Assembly (NCBI GenBank): GCA_964472545.1
Contig: CAYYNP010000012.1
Coordinates: 1 to 64,000 of the forward strand
Length of the DNA stretch: 64,000 bases
Reading direction: 5' to 3'
DNA from: CAYYNP01 sp964472545
GTDB taxonomy: Bacteria > Planctomycetota > Planctomycetia > Pirellulales > Thermoguttaceae
This document shows, one piece after another, positions 7,448-15,239 of this stretch. The first letter of the stretch is position 1. The number at the start of each line of letters is the position of its first letter. Both the position numbers and the translations under genes were made by a program. The notes beneath the pieces are model-generated. The model was not told where the DNA came from, searched no databases, and worked only from the letters and a program-made list of their open reading frames with translations.

Positions 7448-7843
7448 TCAGATGGCGTGGATGCGGAACCGAACGAGGATCACTTGTCCCACGCCCGGGG
7501 TCAGTTCAACCTCGGCGAGATACCGCCCGGCCGCCGCGAACGCGTCGTTGGACGAGACGTCCAGCTCGTGGCGCAAATTGTAGCCGGTCTGGTCGACGGT
7601 CCATCGGGCGTCGGTCTGCAGGCTGTCGTAGATCAAGTCGGCCACGACCAGGGCCACGTCGGTGTGGCCGCTGACCGCCGTGCGATCGTCGGGGTCTTGG
7701 TCGTCGAGCAGGTAGACCGAGTACTTGGCCGACGCGACGTCGGCCTGCACGATCGCCTGCGCGTCGCTGCCGACCACTCGGGCCATCAGCGTGGCCGAAC
7801 CGTTGCGAAACGCCGTGCCGTGGATATCCGCCGCGTCTGCCAT
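7448..7843 (-). CDS. Phage virion-region protein (131 aa)
   Basis: A 131-residue protein with no recognised domain. It has a beta-rich core (GSATLMARVVGSDAQAIVQ, AKYSVYLLDDQDPDD) and ends in strands typical of a small beta-sandwich (YLAEVELTPGVGQVILVRFR). In the middle there is a LIYDSLQTDARWTVDQTGYN stretch. It starts 26 bases after the LamG gene stops. The texture suggests a virion accessory protein, and no enzymatic motif is present. Confidence 0.6.
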   Translation of the reverse strand: MADAADIHGTAFRNGSATLMARVVGSDAQAIVQADVASAKYSVYLLDDQDPDDRTAVSGHTDVALVVADLIYDSLQTDARWTVDQTGYNLRHELDVSSNDAFAAAGRYLAEVELTPGVGQVILVRFRIHAI

Positions 7844-7869
7844 CGATCTGTCCTACGTCGTGTTGTCGG

Positions 7870-8694
7870 TTAGAGGGTTTGGCCGGCTGCGGCGCCGGCA
7901 GCATGCAACTCGCCGGCCGCGGCCCCGGTGTGCCACGCTTGCCCCTCGGCAACGCCGTACGGACCGCCCACGCCCGGAATCACACGCGGTACCCGGCGCG
8001 GCAGGCGAAAGGCGGCAAAGGGCTGCACGTGGAGACGGGAAATCTCCGCGGCGCTCATGGCGTGGCCGTACAGCAGGAAGTAGTCGATCTGCCCTTCGAA
8101 GTAGTAAGTCGCCCCGCCGGTCACGTAGCGGCCGAGACAGAGGTCTCCCTGGTGCAACAGGCCGTCGACGGCGTTGGTGTTTTCGGCAACCTGGATTCCG
8201 TTGCGGTACCAGCGGAAAGTGGCCCCGCGAAGGGTCATCGCCCAGGACTCCCAGTCGGTCGAGGGCGTCACCGCCGAGTCGAACGTCCACTGGCCGTAGA
8301 TGCGAAGCTGCACTCGATCGGAGGCAGTGTGGTTGACGCGGATCGACCAGGTCCCGTCGTTCCCGACGGCAGCCGCACCGCGCGAGGCGATCCCGTCGAA
8401 GCTCGCCGCGTTTCCGCTCCATTTCATCCGCCAGGCGATCGTACCGTCGGTGAAGTCGAGCGCGTCGTTCGAGTCCACGTTGACGTATTGATCGACGCCG
8501 TCGAGGTTCAACGCCCGGCCGTACGGCGAGGTGATCCACGTCGGATCGTTGACCAGAGTGCCGTGATTGCCGAAGCGCGAGGCGTCGCGCGTCGCCGCAC
8601 CGACTCCCTCGGGCAACAGCCAGGCGGCGCCAAGGCCTTTTCCCAGCGGGTGGCCGGTGTGCAGCGTCGGTCGATGGGGCTTGGAAAGGGGCAT
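7870..8694 (-). CDS. LamG/concanavalin-like protein within the phage cassette
   Basis: A 274-residue protein from ATG 8694 (behind AAAGGGG spacing toward GGGGCATG). Residues of about 45-225 form a laminin-G-like jelly roll. They include a typical start (ALNLDGVDQYVNVDSNDALD), the VTPSTDWESWAMTLRG strand pair, and the ending YFEGQIDYFLLYGHAMSAAE. Such domains bind carbohydrate or protein surfaces. There is no signal peptide, which fits a virion-displayed adhesin better than a secreted host protein. The C-terminal 45 residues are Pro/Arg- then Ala/Gly-rich. It lies between capsid and connector genes, where surface-display proteins can occur. Confidence 0.7.
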   Translation of the reverse strand: MPLSKPHRPTLHTGHPLGKGLGAAWLLPEGVGAATRDASRFGNHGTLVNDPTWITSPYGRALNLDGVDQYVNVDSNDALDFTDGTIAWRMKWSGNAASFDGIASRGAAAVGNDGTWSIRVNHTASDRVQLRIYGQWTFDSAVTPSTDWESWAMTLRGATFRWYRNGIQVAENTNAVDGLLHQGDLCLGRYVTGGATYYFEGQIDYFLLYGHAMSAAEISRLHVQPFAAFRLPRRVPRVIPGVGGPYGVAEGQAWHTGAAAGELHAAGAAAGQTL

Positions 8695-8696
8695 GA

Positions 8697-8818
8697 GTCG
8701 GTATGCGGTAGGCGGTATGCGGTATGCAGTAGGGAGTAGGGAGCGCGGCGGTATGGCGTAAGGCTGCTTGGGCAGAAGGCAGAGCGAGGAATCCGTGAAG
8801 TCCGCTTGCCGCCTACTG
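8697..8818. repeat. Low-complexity repeat between virion genes
   Basis: Tandem units resembling GGTATGC and GTAGGGA run through the left half. The right end (GCCTACTGCCTAC) is complementary to them, giving a loose inverted repeat. It fills the gap between the LamG gene and the 157-aa gene. Confidence 0.75.
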
Positions 8819-8819
8819 C

Positions 8820-9293
8820 CTACTCCACCCCGTGATAGACGCCCATGTAGTGCACGTCGTGATTGGCCGGCGTGGCATCGAGCGTCGAGTTGCTCTCGTT
8901 GTCGAAGACCAGCGTCCAGTTCCTCGGCAACGCGCCGCCGAAGACCGTCGCGACGCTCAAGGGGCCGAACTCGAACGTGGTGGCGCCGGCGTCGGTGGCG
9001 ATGCGGGCGAGATGCATGAGGTTGTCGGCTTCGCCGGCGTAGGCGGCGTCGCTGCCGGAGCAGTCGCCGCCGTAGGTCGTGCCGCCGTCGGCCGACGCGG
9101 CCACGTAGACGTCGACGTAGTCGCCGGCCCCCGAGCCCGCGCCGGTCTTGATCTTGCCGCCGACCAGGGCGTCGGTGAACAGGTCGCTGCTGTTGTCGAC
9201 CGCCGCAGCCTGCCGCCATGCGGCGTCGGCCAGGCTGGCCAGCGTGACCGTGATTGTCGTGCTGGCGCCGTACTTATGTTTCACGTTGGCCAC
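8820..9293 (-). CDS. Phage virion-type protein (157 aa), unknown
   Basis: I place the start at GTG 9293 (reading VANVKHKYGASTTITVTLAS), with GGAG about ten bases upstream. Longer open readings to the left of this start only translate the hairpin cluster at 9337-9452. The protein alternates strands and Ala-rich turns, ends ANHDVHYMGVYHGVE, and has a VYVAASADGGTTYG segment typical of beta-sandwich virion proteins. It follows the major capsid gene. No enzymatic motif is visible and its role is unknown. It is probably a decoration, fibre or head-associated component. Confidence 0.6.
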   Translation of the reverse strand: MANVKHKYGASTTITVTLASLADAAWRQAAAVDNSSDLFTDALVGGKIKTGAGSGAGDYVDVYVAASADGGTTYGGDCSGSDAAYAGEADNLMHLARIATDAGATTFEFGPLSVATVFGGALPRNWTLVFDNESNSTLDATPANHDVHYMGVYHGVE

Positions 9294-9336
9294 TTGGTTG
9301 GTCTCCAGTTTGGCAAGATGGCTGAGATCATCACTC

Positions 9337-9452
9337 GTTACCAAGCTCCAGCTTGGTAACGCAACGTCCGCCAAGCTCTGCTTGGCTCCTTCGGCGACGC
9401 CCTTCGAAGCGGAGCTTCGAGGAGTCCCGTTCCCAAGCCGGAGCTTGGGAAC
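9337..9452. repeat. Cluster of four AAGCT-type palindromes
   Basis: Four palindromes follow one another: GTTACCAAGCT...AGCTTGGTAAC (9337-9360), a GCCAAGC...GCTTGGC unit, a CTTCGAAGC...GCTTCGAG unit, and GTTCCCAAGC...GCTTGGGAAC (9429-9452). All share an AAGC-N-GCTT core with varied flanks. They fill the gap between the major capsid gene and the next virion gene. Confidence 0.9.
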
Positions 9453-9472
9453 GAGAATCCCAAGGGACGCGC

Positions 9473-10651
9473 CTACGCCGTGCCGTCGCTCTTGACGACG
9501 TAGCGGGGGTTGATCACCGCGGCGGCGCCGCGCTCGCTGGCCTTGAACCGCACCAGGATGTCCTGGTTGAACTCGGCCTCGCTGTTCGGCGGCGATTGGG
9601 TGACCGTGATCGGCCAGTTCTCCATGTAGGCAAAGGCCTTGCGGAAATCGCCGATGAACCACCATTTCTTGGCGGCCGCAGCCGCCGTACCCGAGGCGAT
9701 AATCCGCCGATAGGCCAGCCGGCTCTCGGCCACCGTGTAGTTGCCCAGCGGGTTGGCCGCGGTGGTCGCCGTTTCGGCGCTGGCGGCCGTGTAGGTGATC
9801 TCGGCGGCGTTGAACACGCGATGTGCCGCGTGCCGATAGGCGGGCATCACCAGCACGGTGGTGGCCCCGATCAGCACCGGTTCGCTGGTGTTCGGATCGA
9901 GGATGTCGGCAAAGAGTTGCTCGGCGGCGTCGACGTCCGTCCAATCGATCAACTCGTCGGTCGTGGCGTTGATCCAATCGCCGTCGGGCGCCACGCCGGT
10001 GCCGTTGGCGCTGTAAGTGTTGTAGTCGGTGCCCTTCCACTTGTAGTTGTTGGTCGCGCCGATCAACAGGTCGAGCAGCCGCTTCTCCTTGTTCAGCCCC
10101 AGCACTTCGCCGACCTCGGCCGCCCGTTGCAGCACCAGGTGAGTGCGGTCGAAGAAGACGGCCTCTTTGGTGACCGGCACGATGAACCCGCGCTTGGTCG
10201 TTTGCGGCGTCTCGATGTAGTCTTCGGCGAAACCCAAGTTGGGATACGGCATGCCGGGCTGCACCTCGGCCACGTCGTCGCTAACGCGTCCCACGCCGGG
10301 GATTTTCTCGCCGTCGAGCCGGGTGGGCACGGTGTCGACCAGCTTCGAGACTACGAACGCCTCTTGCGTGTAGGCTTCGAGAATCCTCGACTGCACGATC
10401 TGCCCGGTGATGTTGGAAAAGGCCGTCACGTCGACGCCGTCGCCGGCTTCGGTCAACTGGGCGCCGCCGCTGCGGGGGTCCATCTGCCGCACGCGTTCAC
10501 CGCCGATGGTCGCCTCGGCCAATTCCCGCAGGCTGAAATCTTCCGGCTTCAGGTCGCCCCCTTGCAGGGCCTCGTTCAAATGGCGAACGGTCTTCTCCGG
10601 TCCGTTCGCTTCGTACATGCGTCGCAATTCGCGATATTTGATCGCTCTCAC
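9473..10651 (-). CDS. Major capsid protein (HK97-type fold likely)
   Basis: A 392-residue protein starting at GTG 10651 (VRAIKYRELRRMYEANGPEK) behind GGAG. Upstream ORF extension only reads through the hairpin repeat at 10732-10808. The N-terminal helical arm (about 1-70) may act as a delta/scaffold-like region. The body has MCP features: a P-domain-like VVSKLVDTVPTRLDG / RGFIVPVTKEAVFFDRTHL segment, an NKEKRLLDLLIGATNNY helix, a later VLIGATTVLVMPAYRHAAHR segment, and a closing INPRYVVKSDG. It lies after protease and decoration genes, the usual lambda/HK97 order. It is the building block of the icosahedral shell. Confidence 0.8.
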   Translation of the reverse strand: MRAIKYRELRRMYEANGPEKTVRHLNEALQGGDLKPEDFSLRELAEATIGGERVRQMDPRSGGAQLTEAGDGVDVTAFSNITGQIVQSRILEAYTQEAFVVSKLVDTVPTRLDGEKIPGVGRVSDDVAEVQPGMPYPNLGFAEDYIETPQTTKRGFIVPVTKEAVFFDRTHLVLQRAAEVGEVLGLNKEKRLLDLLIGATNNYKWKGTDYNTYSANGTGVAPDGDWINATTDELIDWTDVDAAEQLFADILDPNTSEPVLIGATTVLVMPAYRHAAHRVFNAAEITYTAASAETATTAANPLGNYTVAESRLAYRRIIASGTAAAAAKKWWFIGDFRKAFAYMENWPITVTQSPPNSEAEFNQDILVRFKASERGAAAVINPRYVVKSDGTA

Positions 10652-10731
10652 GTTATCGTCTCCTTCGTTTGGATGGTTGCGAAATCGGGTTGCCGTGGGC
10701 ATGGCCGGATGCGTGTCAAACACGGAACTTC

Positions 10732-10808
10732 GGGTGCCATGCCCACGCAAGCGTGGGCATGTTGACCGCGGCTTCCGGCATGCCCACGCAAGCGTGGGCA
10801 TGGCACCC
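10732..10808. repeat. Hairpin repeat, family B (copy 1)
   Basis: Arms GGGTGCCATGCCCACGCAAG and its complement, with two nested copies of CCCACGCAAGCGTGGG. It sits between decoration and major capsid genes. A shorter member of the family is at 12505-12540. Confidence 0.95.
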
Positions 10809-10826
10809 GGCCATCTTGGTTTGCTG

Positions 10827-11312
10827 CTACACGCCGCTGGGGCTGCTGCCTTCGATGCCGCCGGTCATCACGGTGGAGCGGACGTCGACCAACACGCTGG
10901 TCGTGGCGGCGGCTTCCCGTTTGGCCACCCGGCCGATGGCGTAGACGCTGCTGGCGACCGAGGCGACCTGCTGGTCGAGCAGGGCGTCGCCGCCGGCGTT
11001 TTCGTCGGCGCCGATCAGGTCGCCCAGTTCAAAGGTGCCGCTGGGGCAATCCATCTCGAACACCCCGGTGGTGGCCACGCGGATTGGCGACGTGTCGCCG
11101 CTGCGGCTGCGTTGCATGGCCACGCCCAGGAATCCGTCGGCGAAGGTCTCTTGGTTGGCCGTCTCCGAGCCTTGGTCGGTCTGGTCGGAGGCCGGCTTGG
11201 CGTCGTCGGTATCTTGCCAGAGCAGGTCGCCGATCTCGATCACCGTGGCCGAATCGACCGCCGCCACCACGGGGTTGGTGTCCCCGTATCGCCATCGCAT
11301 TTTGTCGCTCAT
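10827..11312 (-). CDS. Capsid decoration-like protein (DUF2190-type)
   Basis: A 161-residue protein (MSDKMRWRYGDTNPV). Residues of about 1-130 follow the DUF2190 pattern: an IEIGDLLWQD strand, a GFLGVAMQRSRSGD turn, a TTGVFEMDCPSGTFELGDLI segment and an AIGRVAKREAAATTSVLVDV ending. DUF2190 proteins are small beta-barrels displayed on capsids. The gene lies between the protease and the major capsid gene, as gpD does in lambda. ATG 11312 has AGGAGA upstream. The central polar stretch (DDAKPASDQTDQGSETANQE) is probably a loop. Confidence 0.7.
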   Translation of the reverse strand: MSDKMRWRYGDTNPVVAAVDSATVIEIGDLLWQDTDDAKPASDQTDQGSETANQETFADGFLGVAMQRSRSGDTSPIRVATTGVFEMDCPSGTFELGDLIGADENAGGDALLDQQVASVASSVYAIGRVAKREAAATTSVLVDVRSTVMTGGIEGSSPSGV

Positions 11313-11394
11313 TCTGTCTCTCTCCTGGAATCAGGATTGGGGGTTCTGGATTATTGGTCTTGGGGAGTCGTGAACCTTCGCTCACGCGGGCGGT

Positions 11395-12363
11395 CTACGT
11401 AATGGCCTCGACGAAGGCCTTGGTATCGGTGCGTTCGGTACGGCCGAAGACGTGCTGGTCTCGCGAAAGCGGCCGGCCGTCGGATGCTCCGGATTCGCTT
11501 CGGCGGGCCGAGAGACTCCGCACCAATTGGGCCCGCTCTTCGATCAACTCGCGTACGGCCTTTTCGTCAGCGGCGGTCAATAACGATTCGAGGAACCGGT
11601 CGCCGAGTACGGCCGCGTGTGGTTTGCCCGTCGACGGGCCGTCCGTCCAGGCGTCGTCCGCATCGGGTTGCGGCAGCCGGAATTCGCACAGCGTGCGGCG
11701 AATCAACTGCCGCCGTTGCTGCTGCGTTTCCCGGGCGGAAAGCCGTTGGACTTCCTCCCGCAATCGCCCGATCTCCGCGGCCTGCTCGCGGCAGAGCGCT
11801 TCGACCAGCCGAGGATGGTCGCGCCGCAGCGTGTCGACGGTCAGATTCTCATCCGCCGGATCGGCCTCGTCGCGTGCCTTCGACTCGAACAAACCCCGCG
11901 TCGTGGCCGGATCGGCCACCAGATCGACGCTCTGCACCTTGGTGATCGCCTCGACCACCACGTTCTCGCCGCGGCGTGCGGTCCGTGCCTGCACGTTGTG
12001 CGAAAAGCCGACGTTCTCCGGGGCGTGTTCGGCGTCCCAGAGGAGCTGCTCGGCCAGGGCGTGCTTGGGGTTGAAGTGGAAGTCGGCAAACAGGCCTTCT
12101 CCCGGGCGGACCGCCACGCTGCGAATCACGCCGATGCGGTCGCGATAGTCGCGCGGTGCGTTCGGATTGCCCTTTGGATGGTTCACGTTCACCTTGGCGT
12201 CTTCGTAGAGCGTGGCGGCCTGTTTGAGCGTCTCGGGCAAGTAGGCCCGGCCGTTGCGGCTGCGCAGCCCGAGGATTTTGGCCCCGCGGATCACGCCCGC
12301 CTGCCGATCGACGCGCATCGCCACGCCGCGCGAGTCGCAGAACTCCTGGAGCGTTTCAGTCAT
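11395..12363 (-). CDS. Prohead protease with C-terminal scaffold segment
   Basis: A 322-residue protein starting at ATG 12363 behind AAGGAG. The N-terminal half (to about residue 170) reads as a capsid maturation protease: AKILGLRSRNGRAYLPETL, a candidate catalytic His in DAKVNVNHPKG, an ADFHFNPKHALAEQL stretch and a later SVDLVADPATT motif with candidate Ser/Asp. The C-terminal half is a long charged helix (EQAAEIGRLREEVQRLSARE), consistent with an internal scaffold cleaved during head assembly. It is the first structural gene after the intrinsic terminator at 12395-12433, so its expression may be controlled by read-through. Confidence 0.7.
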   Translation of the reverse strand: MTETLQEFCDSRGVAMRVDRQAGVIRGAKILGLRSRNGRAYLPETLKQAATLYEDAKVNVNHPKGNPNAPRDYRDRIGVIRSVAVRPGEGLFADFHFNPKHALAEQLLWDAEHAPENVGFSHNVQARTARRGENVVVEAITKVQSVDLVADPATTRGLFESKARDEADPADENLTVDTLRRDHPRLVEALCREQAAEIGRLREEVQRLSARETQQQRRQLIRRTLCEFRLPQPDADDAWTDGPSTGKPHAAVLGDRFLESLLTAADEKAVRELIEERAQLVRSLSARRSESGASDGRPLSRDQHVFGRTERTDTKAFVEAIT

Positions 12364-12394
12364 CGCGTCTCCTTCCTGATTGGTCACAAGAACG

Positions 12395-12433
12395 AAAAAA
12401 AGCCCGCCGTGAACCGTGCGGTTCGCGGTGGGC
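12395..12433 (-). terminator. Intrinsic terminator ahead of the virion operon
   Basis: On the minus strand a 14-bp GC-rich stem (GCCCACCGCGAACC with its near-perfect complement, loop GCAC) is followed by seven Ts. It lies downstream of the YezD-like gene and only 32 bases before the protease ATG. It may simply end the upstream transcript, or act as a leader terminator that phage-type antitermination must pass. I see no promoter in the 32-base space. Confidence 0.85.
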
Positions 12434-12504
12434 TCAGGCAGATACCCGAGGCGACTCGGGCCCTACCGAATACCGACGTAGTGTTCTGTCAATCTCAGAT
12501 CTTG

Positions 12505-12540
12505 GGGTGCCATGTCCACGCCAGCGTGGGCATGGCACCC
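12505..12540. repeat. Hairpin repeat, family B (copy 2)
   Basis: GGGTGCCATGTCCACGCCAG is followed by CGTGGGCATGGCACCC, a shorter form of the repeat at 10732-10808. It lies between the YezD-like gene and the terminator. Confidence 0.9.
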
Positions 12541-12565
12541 GCTGTTGCCGTGTGCGCCGGCGGCA

Positions 12566-12748
12566 CTATCGCTCGACGCGTTCCACCCGTCGGCGGATGT
12601 GCTGGATCGTCCCGTCTTGCACGCTCAGTTCGACCGAGGCCGTACCGAAGAAGCCTCGCTTAAGTGCTTCTGCGAGGATTTCCGCCAGCGCCGTTTCGAG
12701 CTGCGCCACTTTCCTCGCGTTGCCGGTCGTTTTCGCGTGCGTCATCAT
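12566..12748 (-). CDS. Small YezD/DUF2292-like protein
   Basis: A 60-residue protein starting with two Met codons (MMTHAKTTGNARKVAQLETA) and without a strong ribosome-binding site. The pattern of an N-terminal helix followed by GTASVELSVQDGTIQHIRRR matches the short DUF2292 family, whose hallmark is a beta hairpin with an 'xVQDGxIxxIE' signature. Family members are of uncertain function, some near sulfur metabolism. It lies upstream of the terminator and so outside the main virion operon. Confidence 0.55.
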   Translation of the reverse strand: MMTHAKTTGNARKVAQLETALAEILAEALKRGFFGTASVELSVQDGTIQHIRRRVERVER

Positions 12749-12829
12749 TGGGCACTACGATACGAAAAGACGGTCCTATTTTCAAGCGTTCTTTTTGGGC
12801 CATCTTGCGATGCGCGACTACGGTCTTCG

Positions 12830-13417
12830 TCATGTGGGCGGATACTCTCGGAGGCGCGCCCGAACGTACCGGTCGAACGTCCTGCGCGATCGGCTTCCGT
12901 CGGCCACGTCGAACACCACGTCGATCCGCTGGCCGTGGTCTCTCCACCATCGCCGGCCGGTTTCGGAACGCATCAACTCCAGCACGGTCTGCGCTCCGTC
13001 GAGCGCCGACGGGAGATTCCTTCTCAACGTCCCGGGCAACGGACCGTCGAACCCGAATCGGGGCCAGGTATAGTAGCCGTTTTCGTCCTCGCGGCGGCCG
13101 GCGGTGGCTTCGATCGACGTGACGCCGAGCGCCAGGGCATTCTGCAACTGGCGATGGAAGATCTGCAACCCCAGCCCTTTTCGTCGCATGCTTTGCACGT
13201 GTACGTGGAACCCGACGATCTTCGTTATCACGTCGAGCCCGCGGCGCCAGAGCACGACGATCAGTCGAAAGCACGCGTCTAGCGGATCGCTGACGTCGAT
13301 ATAAAGTCCATGGCCGAAGGTGCCCGCATTGACCGCGGCCCGATCCGGTGCGCCGGCCAGGCCCGCCAGTTCCGCCGGTCGTAGTCGCCGCCCGAAGAGT
13401 CCCCGCGCGATCCGCAT
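12830..13417 (-). CDS. GNAT-like acyltransferase-fold protein
   Basis: A 195-residue reading from ATG 13417, chosen for the GAGG site directly upstream; the frame stays open to GTG 13522. The central segment FHVHVQSMRRKGLGLQIF resembles GNAT motif A (acetyl-CoA pyrophosphate loop, R-x-x-G-x-G/A) and is followed by an IEATAGRREDENGYYTWPRFGF stretch like motif B. GNAT enzymes move acyl groups from CoA to amines. Substrate is unknown. It is the last minus-strand gene of the cassette; upstream of it the strand changes and host genes begin. Confidence 0.6.
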   Translation of the reverse strand: MRIARGLFGRRLRPAELAGLAGAPDRAAVNAGTFGHGLYIDVSDPLDACFRLIVVLWRRGLDVITKIVGFHVHVQSMRRKGLGLQIFHRQLQNALALGVTSIEATAGRREDENGYYTWPRFGFDGPLPGTLRRNLPSALDGAQTVLELMRSETGRRWWRDHGQRIDVVFDVADGSRSRRTFDRYVRARLREYPPT

Positions 13418-13608
13418 CACCTCATCTTCCTCGCCACAAGAAAAGGCGACCTCGGCCCTGCTTCGTGCCGGCCACAGTTTGGCCGGAAGCCCCGTAGCCG
13501 AGGTCACGGCCGGGTTCATCACCGAGTTCGATCAGGGAGCAAAGTGGTCTCATCAAAGATGCGGCCTGTACACGTCGACAGGCGTACAGGGAGTTTAGCT
13601 CGGCGCGG

Positions 13609-13731
13609 TGACAGCCAACTGTCACCGTGTTGGGAATTGCCCCAAGAAACAGAACGCGGGGTGACAGCTTGGTGTCACTCGACGGAGAAACGACGCCGAC
13701 CGAAGGCCCGCGCGGTGACGGCTAGCTGTCA
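13609..13731. promoter_or_regulatory. Three evenly spaced 16-bp palindromes
   Basis: TGACAGCCAACTGTCA (13609-13624), TGACAGCTTGGTGTCA (13662-13677) and TGACGGCTAGCTGTCA (13716-13731) share TGAC(A/G)G-N4-(C/G)TGTCA. They start 53 and 54 bp apart, about five helical turns. They lie in the divergent gap between the GNAT-like gene and the leucine-rich-repeat gene. They could be operators for a dimeric regulator, or a small repeat family. Confidence 0.6.
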
Positions 13732-13811
13732 CACCGGCCTACCCTTGCGGATACGAAGTGTGGTAGACTGACTCGCGTTGCGTCGAAACGCCGCTTGGCG
13801 GAAGGACCCTA

Positions 13812-14897
13812 ATGGAAGACCGGCCGACGAAACCCGCCGCGAAACGCCGTTGGTATCGCCTCACGCCCGACCGATTCCTGATCGGCCTGCTGGCAACCGA
13901 GGGCACGTTGCTGCTCTCGGAGCAGTTTCGCTGGTTCCCCTTCAACGAACACAAGGGCTGGACCGTGCTGATCGCCGTGGCCGGCGTGTGCGCGGCCTTG
14001 TTGCTGATGATGCTCTGGTTCGCCGCCGGCCTGCTGCTTCGCCGCCGTTTCCAGTTCAGCCTCCGCTCGCTGCTGGTGCTGGTCGTGGTGGTGGCCGTGC
14101 CGTGTAGTTGGATGGCGGTGAAGCTGCAGGAGGCGAAGAGGCAGAGGGAGACCGTGTACGCACTTTGGCAGGCCGACGCGGTAGTACTCTACGATTGCGA
14201 AATAGCTGTCGATGGTTCACCCTCACCCGGCACGGAACCGGCTGATCCCGAGTGGTTGTGGCGTTTCTTGGGCATCGATTTCTTTTGCGATGCCGTCGTC
14301 GTTGCCGACCACTTCAGCTTCCCCCGCGGTATGAACGAGTTGAATGACCGTCTTCGACAGTCGGGATTCCCGCCCGCTGATGCGAGTCCCTTTCCCCCTG
14401 GCACACTCGGGGACGAAGATGTGGCGGATGTACGGAAGCTCGCCAGACTGAGGGAATTGTGGCTCGCACATTCGGCACTATCTGACACCGGATTGGCGCA
14501 ACTGGCCGGGCTAAGCCATATCGACTATTTGGAACTCGGCGGTACGCAGATTACGGATGCGGGTCTAGAACACTTGCGTGAGATGAGCCGTCTTGAGGTC
14601 CTGGACCTGAACGAGACTCGCATCAGAGACGACGGACTCGCGTATCTGAGCGACCTGCCGAGCCTGAGATCGTTGATTCTGGCCGACACGGAAGTGAACG
14701 ACGCGGGGCTGGAACATCTTGGGAGATCGGCCAGCCTGCAAGCCGTCGACCTTTCGAACACCCAAATCACGGACGCGGGCCTGGAACACCTCAAACGGCT
14801 TTCCAGCCTTCAGTTCCTGGAGTTGGAGAACACCGACGTGACCGAAGAGGGTATCGCCGGGCTCAAGCAGGTATTGCCGGCATGCGAGATTCGTTAA
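13812..14897 (+). CDS. Membrane protein with leucine-rich repeats
   Basis: A 361-residue protein, ATG 13812 behind AAGGA. Two membrane segments lie near residues 45-75 and 88-105, the second preceded by FQFSLRSLLVLVVVVAV, a layout common in planctomycete small membrane proteins. After a linker, residues of about 215-350 form a row of LRR units about 24 residues long (LRELWLAHSALSDTGLAQL, LEVLDLNETRIRDDGLAYL, LQAVDLSNTQITDAGLEHL). LRRs bind proteins. The domain probably faces the periplasm-like space. It is the first plus-strand host gene after the phage cassette. Confidence 0.8.
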   Translation: MEDRPTKPAAKRRWYRLTPDRFLIGLLATEGTLLLSEQFRWFPFNEHKGWTVLIAVAGVCAALLLMMLWFAAGLLLRRRFQFSLRSLLVLVVVVAVPCSWMAVKLQEAKRQRETVYALWQADAVVLYDCEIAVDGSPSPGTEPADPEWLWRFLGIDFFCDAVVVADHFSFPRGMNELNDRLRQSGFPPADASPFPPGTLGDEDVADVRKLARLRELWLAHSALSDTGLAQLAGLSHIDYLELGGTQITDAGLEHLREMSRLEVLDLNETRIRDDGLAYLSDLPSLRSLILADTEVNDAGLEHLGRSASLQAVDLSNTQITDAGLEHLKRLSSLQFLELENTDVTEEGIAGLKQVLPACEIR

Positions 14898-14991
14898 GGC
14901 GTCTCCCGTATCGCCGCAGGCGGCTCGGCACATCGAAGTTTCAGAATCCGGGAATAACCACCTGCGGCGCATCCGAAGATACGGATGGCAG

Positions 14992-15017
14992 GCCGGCCCG
15001 GCGATAATTGGGCCGGC
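14992..15017. repeat. GC-rich hairpin after the LRR gene
   Basis: GCCGGCCC and GGGCCGGC form a perfect 8-bp stem around GGCGATAATT. It lacks a T run, so I do not call it an intrinsic terminator, though it may help end the LRR transcript. The rest of the 14898-15239 gap holds the repeat at 15081-15165 and nothing else I recognise. Confidence 0.6.
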
Positions 15018-15080
15018 GGTTGTTCTCGGCACGATGGTGCGTGCCTTTCCAGTCCTAGTCTGCGCTCGGTTCTCGCGATT

Positions 15081-15165
15081 GGGTGCCACTGGCTGCTTGC
15101 CAGCCAGTGTCTCGGTCGAGGTCTGGGCTAATGTTGCACTGGCTGACAAGCAGCCAGTGGCACCC
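15081..15165. repeat. Hairpin repeat, family C
   Basis: GGGTGCCACTGGCTGCTTG and its complement flank an 85-bp element with inner CCAGCCAGTG / CACTGGCTG pairings. It lies just upstream of the squalene-cyclase-like gene. Confidence 0.9.
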
Positions 15166-15239
15166 ACACACGGGTCGTTGGCTATGCGTGCGCGCCGTGA
15201 CCGAGCGCGAGCGATCACTTCTGACAGGAGCCTATCACA

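Noticed and set aside
9294..10040. Longer reading of the 157-aa virion gene
   Set aside because: It translates the hairpin cluster and the 3' part of the capsid gene on the wrong frame.
12566..13417. YezD-like and GNAT-like genes as part of the virion operon
   Set aside because: A strong terminator separates them from the protease gene, and neither family is a virion component. They are kept as a separate unit.
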